A stretch of DNA of 64,000 bases from Trogon surrucura (Eukaryota; Chordata; Aves; Trogoniformes; Trogonidae): NCBI GenBank assembly GCA_020746105.1, contig CM036618.1, positions 18,335,001-18,399,000 on the forward strand, written 5' to 3'. Of the stretch, positions 58,960-64,000 are shown piece by piece. The position numbers and the translations under genes are program-made. Below the pieces are notes generated by a model. It saw only the letters and a program-made list of their open reading frames with translations, searched no databases and was not told the DNA's origin. Position 1 is the stretch's first letter; every line of letters starts with the position of its first letter.

Positions 58960-60729
58960 AAATAGTGACATCAGACAATGAAAAAGATGAAGTGCTTAAT
59001 GACTTCTTTGCCTCAGTGTTTAGTAACAGGGACAGTTATATAGAGGGAATCCAACTCCTGAAGTTTGGAGACTGGGACAGGGAGCAGGAAGACACCCCTC
59101 CCCATTCCAGCAGGAAGTGGTCACTGACCTGCTGCAACATTCAGATGTACACAAGTCTATGGGGCCAGATGGGATGCACCCAAAAGTGCTGAAGGAGCTG
59201 GCAGCAGTGATCACCAAGGCATTCTCCATCATTTATCAGCAGTCCTGGCTGACTAGAGGTCCCATCAGATTGGAAGTCAGCTGATGTTACACCCATATAT
59301 AAGAAGGGATGGAAGGAAGTCAGCTGATGTTACACCCATATATAAGAAGGGATGGAAGGACAATCCAGGGAATTACAGGCCTGTCAGTTCAACTTCGGTC
59401 CCAGGAAAGCTGATGGAGCAAATCATCTTGAGCTGTATTATGAGACACATGCAGGACAACCAGGTGATCAGGCCCAGTCAGCACGGGTTCATTAAGGGCA
59501 GGTCTTGTTTGACTAATCTGATCTCCTTCTCTGACAGAGTGACCTGCTTACAGGGTGAGGGAAAGGCTGTGGATGTTGTCTACCTTGACTTTGGCAAGGC
59601 ATTTGACGCTACTGTCCACAGCATTCTCCTAGAAGAGCTGGCTGCCCGTGGCCTGGATGGGCATATCCTTGCCTGAATTAGGAACTGGTTGGGTGGCCGG
59701 GTCCAAAGAGTTGTGGTCAATGGAGTTAAATCCAGCGGGCGGGCGGTCACAAGTGGTGTCCCCCAGGGCTCAGTGCTGGGACCACTCCTGTTTAACATCT
59801 TTATCAGTGACCTGGGTGAGGGGATGGAGTGCACCCTTAGCAAGTTTACAGATGACAGAAAACTGGGAGGAAGTGCCGATCTGCTGGAAGGTAGAGAGGC
59901 TCTTCAGAGAGATTTGGACAGGCTGGATCGCTGGGCCAAGGCCAATTGCATGAAATTCAATAAGGCCAAATGCTGGGTCCTGCACCTTGGCCACAACAAC
60001 CCCCAGCAGCGCTACAGGCTTAGGGAGGAGTGGCTAGAGAGCTGCCAGGCAGAGAGGGACCTGGGGGTGTTGATGGACAGCCGGCTGAACATGAGCCAGC
60101 AGTGTGCCCAGGTGGCCAAGAAGACCAATGACATTCTGGCCTGGGTCAGGAATGGTGTGGCCAGTAGGTCCAGGGAAGTGATTGTGCCCCTGTACTCAGC
60201 ACTGGTGAGGCGGCACCTCAAGTACTGTGGCAGTTCTGGGCTCCACAGTACAGGTAGGACATCGAGGTGCTGGAGAAGGTACAGAGAAGGGCAACCAGAA
60301 TGATGAGGGGACTAGAGGGTAAGTCTTATGAAGAGAGGCTGAGGGAGCTGGGGCTGTTCAGCCTGGAGAAGAGGAGGCTGAGGGGAGACCTTATTGCTCT
60401 CTCTGACTACCTGAAAGGCAGCTGTAGTGAGACGGGTGTTGGCCTCTTCTCCCTAGTGAGTAGCAACAGGACAAGAGGGAACTGGTTCAAGTTGCACCAG
60501 GGGAAGTTTAGATTGGATATTAGGAAAAACTTCACTGAAACGGGGGTGAAGCACTGGAGTGGGTTGCCGAGGGAGGTGGTAGAGACACCATCCCTGGATG
60601 TATTTAAAAAACGGTTGGATGTGGCACTTCAGGAGATCGTTTATTGTTAGGGTGGTGTAGGGCTGTAGGTTGGACTTGATGATTTTAAGGTCCTTTCCAA
60701 CCTTAATGTTTCTATGGTTCTATGATTCT
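58960..60729 (+). mobile_element. CR1 LINE, 1.8-kb sense fragment with broken reverse transcriptase
   Basis: This is the longest CR1 in the window. It starts inside ORF2 (DEVLNDFFASVFSN) and continues through reverse transcriptase blocks NPGNYRPVSSTSVPGKLMEQ, QHGFIKGRSCLTNLISFSD, VVYLDFGKAFDA and [20 protein letters not shown]. The catalytic block reads FTDDRKLGG instead of the usual F-A-D-D form, followed by the C-terminal region and a 3' end 'ctatggttctatgattct'. Damage: a 43-bp tandem duplication (59272-59357), an in-frame TGA at 59674-59676 where a W codon is expected, and a frameshift near 60250. It is 5'-truncated and dead. Confidence 0.95.
59272..59357 (+). repeat. 43-bp perfect tandem duplication within CR1 reverse transcriptase
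   Basis: The 43-bp unit 'ggaagtcagctgatgttaca...' occurs at 59272-59314 and again at 59315-59357 without mismatch. Since 43 is not a multiple of 3, it shifts the ORF2 frame. Confidence 0.95.
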
Positions 60730-63700
60730 CTTCATCCTCTTCCTCGCACCCTGGAAAATTCACAGGATGTGCGTATCTGAAGTCTACAACAATGGTTTTT
60801 AAATGCATTTTGTCTAGTATCTTTGTGGACAGTAACTGACTAAAAAAAGTGCGCTAGTTTATATCTGACGATGGAAAGAATCTTCAAACTTTATTTAGTG
60901 TGAAGAAAAATCTGCTTACAGTTATTCCTGAAAAATAATCAGGCAATGCTTGCTCATGAGATAAGCACAGTTGTCAGCTCATCTGCTTTGTAAGTAGTCT
61001 GTTAAGATTCTAGAACTTTAGAGCTTCACTCAGGAAGGGTTAATTTTCTTCATGGACCTACATAAGTGAGGCTTGATGCTGCAGGTCTTAATGGCACTGC
61101 AAATAATGTCATATATGGGACATTCTAGCTTTTGCTTTGAAGTAATCTGAACAAAAACAAACTTTGAAGACACGTTCATGAGTGTTGATCAAGTATGCCA
61201 GGACTTTGGAGGTTCTGCAGTTGTTTAAAGACTTGGGAGCCAAGCTAAGAAGAAATATTGATTTTTTTGTTTTCTATAAAAGACGGATCCTCAAACCATA
61301 AGCCTATTTAACCTCGGGACATATTTACACCTTTGGAATATAAAGGAGAGTTTAGAGGTTTTGTTGTTCCTGGATGCCTTCTGGTCTTAATTTTCAACAT
61401 CATCTTTTCAGTAGCTCCTTTCAAGGTGTGACGAGGAACCATGAATAATTTCTTCTGTTTTCACCATCTGTGCTACCTTCTGCCTCTCTTGCATCTGATG
61501 ACAGACTAGCTGAGCTTCATCAGATCTTTTTTGTATGCTAAGATGAGCCAGAGTCTTTAATTTTGTAGTCCACAGTTACGGTGTTCAGTAATAATTTTTT
61601 TTTTCACAGTCCTCATACCAACTTTCAGGCCTCTCTTTAAGCACATTGTAGTTGTTTTTGCAGTACTGGGACCTGTAGAACTCATATTTCTGCATTTACA
61701 GTACACAAACTTCTACACAGAATACAATAATTATTCATCCTAGATTTGCAAGAGAAAGCATTTATGCTTACAATTTGAATTTGGGAAAGTAGTCCCACTT
61801 CTGTTATGTGCCAGCGTAGGAAGGGAACTGTTACTTTATTCTTGTCGTTGAAAATATTCAGACTTTCAGAAAAGAATGCAAATTACTTTTGTTTGGATTC
61901 GTTGTCTTTTAGCAAAGACCCAACAGTGATGATAGCTCATCTGAGATGGATTAGGACTCCTTTGCCTGAATGACTGGCTTCTCAAAACAAAAGACCAGTT
62001 TGCTCAGGTTCTGTAAACTATTTTATGATCCTTCAAGTTTTGTTTTTTTACTTTAAGGGCCAATAGACAAAAAAATATCACCTGTATTTAAATAGCCCCT
62101 AGAATTCAAGTGAGAGTGGAAAGGGAAGAAGCCTAGCGCTTTTTTCTCCTTACAATTCATTTCAGGCTGTGAAATGTTGGTAAAGTAATTGGACACCCAT
62201 GAGCTCCTTTCTGTAATACCTGGAAAAACAACCTTAGGGCTTTTTTATTTTGTGGGGTTTTCTTGTGTTTTTATATATATATCTGCATCTATTTTGAGGT
62301 CTAGCTGTGAACTGCATAATCCCATGGTGTACTTCTAGAAGTTGAGAAATCAGTGACTATGGTAGTGAAACTCAGCCACTTTATGCAAAAAAGATGTTTC
62401 CTTCTACATATGTTATGGTCTTGTAAAGAAAATATCACTTCTCGGAGACATGCTCAGACTGAAGAGGAGGAAATTCTGCTCATCAGTATCTCAAAACTTA
62501 TGTCTGAAACACATGCTGAGCATTTCTTTTGCACATTCAGAGATGGCATGTTCAAGTGACAACTGACAACACCGAAGTGATGTGTTGAATCAATGTATAT
62601 TGTGGTACAAGGTCTGCTCCTCGCAGTCCAGAAGTCCTTGGTTTCGATATGCCAAGCATCATATTCATCTGCCCGTTCCTCTCCCGAGTGCTTTAAATAT
62701 GTGGTGGCTGACTTGAGTCATGTTTGGGAACAGAATCCTAATTTCTCTGTCCTGATTTTGTGTGTTTTGTGTGTGTGTGTGTGTGTATAAGTATATATAG
62801 AGAGAGTTATTTTGATACTTACTTTTGTCTTTAATGTAAGAAATAGAGTTTTCTGTTCCTAAAATGTCCATAACCTTAATCCATGTTGATATCTTCCCAT
62901 GTCTGTGTTCAGGTATTCACCGTGCACGTTTCTGAGTTTTTTACATAACATTGTCAGAATGTTTTGCTCTGTCAGTAACCAATTTCAAAATAACACCTCT
63001 TTCTCATCTCTGAGTGATGAAAAATTCTTTACCTATCCTAGTCTACTCAGCTTTCCTGTGTCAGTGTGAATACTGGGTGCCTGTCAATGCTAAGACTACT
63101 AATATTCCTGTCCTATGGGAGAGATTCTTGTCAAGAGCGTAAAGGGCTCTGTGAGAGAGTCACCTACAAAGCTTTCTGTCTGTTCTCTCTCTTGGCTGAA
63201 GGTCCAGTCTTTGGACGTTCTCTTTGGAGCTAAAGAAGTCAGCCATCCCATAGTTTGCTCCACATTCACTTGGCAAAGTTATCTTGCTGCACCAGGTGCA
63301 CGTGTTCGTTCAGTATTCTCAAAAGTTCCTGAGGTTTAATTAAATTGTTTGCAGTGTGGAAGACTGCGGGGGAAAAACAGGTAATGATCAGGACTTGAAC
63401 TGCAGGACAGAACCTCAGTGGAATTTACCACATTGTCGTTCATTATCGTCTTTCTTTTCAGGTTGTCCTGTTCAGGAGAGCACTTAGGTGAAATCCACAC
63501 GGGATTCTCTCTGACACTTCCACTTTTTTGGATAAAGCATCCATGAATCCTACAGCTTCCCCTCTTCTCAAGTGTTTCTGTTTTAACTAGGGAATATAAT
63601 TCTTCTGTAGCCTCCCACAGCTAGGCCATTCTTCTGAGATCAGGATGTTTAAGAGGGGGTGTTTTTGTCTTCACAGGATCAAATCAGGATCATGATAGTA

Positions 63701-64000
63701 GCTGATCAACGCTGTCTGAAAGGGATGATGACATATGACATGTCTACAGTAGAACGTGCTCAGTGATACTGACACATTTTATCAGAACTCTGCCTACCAC
63801 TGAGGAGTCTCACCTGTAGATGGTTGTCAAGCTCTTCTCTGCATAGAGCAGAGGTAACATGAGCTGACACTCAGCAAGAATTCTGCCATCTGATGGGTAG
63901 CTAGCTAGACTTGACATTAAGCTTATAACATGCATCTGTCAGTCTTAGTATGAGGACTTGGACACCCCTTTCTAGGTCACTGAGAGTGGTGCGTGGAAAT
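60730..64000. other. Intergenic DNA, unassigned
   Basis: About 3.3 kb after the large CR1. Contains a (TG)n run and short open frames at 62353-62559, 62593-62790 and 63115-63339 with no domain I recognise. The sequence from about 62.9 kb is less AT-rich and could be an old unclassified repeat or a non-coding transcript. I can assign nothing. In other vertebrates the 3' side of KIDINS220 faces ID2, but no ID2 coding sequence is visible here. Confidence 0.65.
62768..62786 (+). repeat. (TG)n microsatellite
   Basis: About nine TG units followed by a short TATA/GAGA run. Confidence 0.93.

Noticed and set aside
53241-64000. Minus-strand ID2, expected tail-to-tail neighbour of KIDINS220 in vertebrates
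   Set aside because: No helix-loop-helix coding sequence appears on either strand in the window; it probably lies further downstream.
1-64000. CRISPR arrays, prokaryotic operons, insertion sequences, tRNA or rRNA genes
   Set aside because: None seen. The window is eukaryotic intron and intergenic DNA; repeats are LINE and LTR remnants or short microsatellites.

Overview
The window is vertebrate nuclear DNA and most likely comes from a bird. It holds the 3' half of one large intron-rich gene and about eighteen fragments of CR1 LINEs, the dominant avian retrotransposon. It also has several avian-type LTR fragments. The introns and intergenic DNA are AT-rich and show no bacterial-type gene organisation. 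I cannot name the species.

The gene is KIDINS220 (ARMS), a four-pass membrane scaffold for neurotrophin and other receptor signalling, on the + strand. Fourteen coding exons (called w1-w14 here) can be joined with canonical GT/AG boundaries and matching phases, at about 2.4, 4.0, 4.8, 5.2, 6.9, 10.6, 28.3, 29.9, 34.6, 35.6, 42.0, 45.5, 47.0 and 50.7-52.0 kb. They total 3,413 nt and encode the last ~1,136 residues. In order these are the last two membrane helices, the Walker B-containing back half of the KAP P-loop NTPase domain, a proline-rich linker, a SAM-like domain, and a long serine/acidic tail ending in the PDZ ligand ESIL. The N-terminal ankyrin repeats, Walker A and first two membrane helices lie upstream of the window. 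The 3' UTR runs to about 53.1-53.26 kb.

The introns carry the mobile DNA. The intron between w4 and w5 has a sense CR1. The w5-w6 intron has a 3'-truncated LTR fused to a CR1 tail plus an inverted CR1 pair. The 17.6-kb w6-w7 intron has two oppositely oriented copies of a second LTR family and two more CR1s. The introns around w11-w14 have a dense CR1 cluster, including one CR1 inserted into another, and a second copy of the first LTR family.

Downstream of the gene (53.3-64 kb) I find no cellular gene. It contains four CR1 pieces, the largest being a 1.8-kb sense fragment whose reverse-transcriptase frame is broken by a 43-bp tandem duplication, an in-frame stop and a frameshift. The last ~3.3 kb is unassigned. 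I see no undescribed biological system. The points most worth checking are the run of frame-neutral exons, the pyrimidine tract before the last exon, sense LTRs carrying AATAAA inside introns, and inverted CR1 pairs around single exons.
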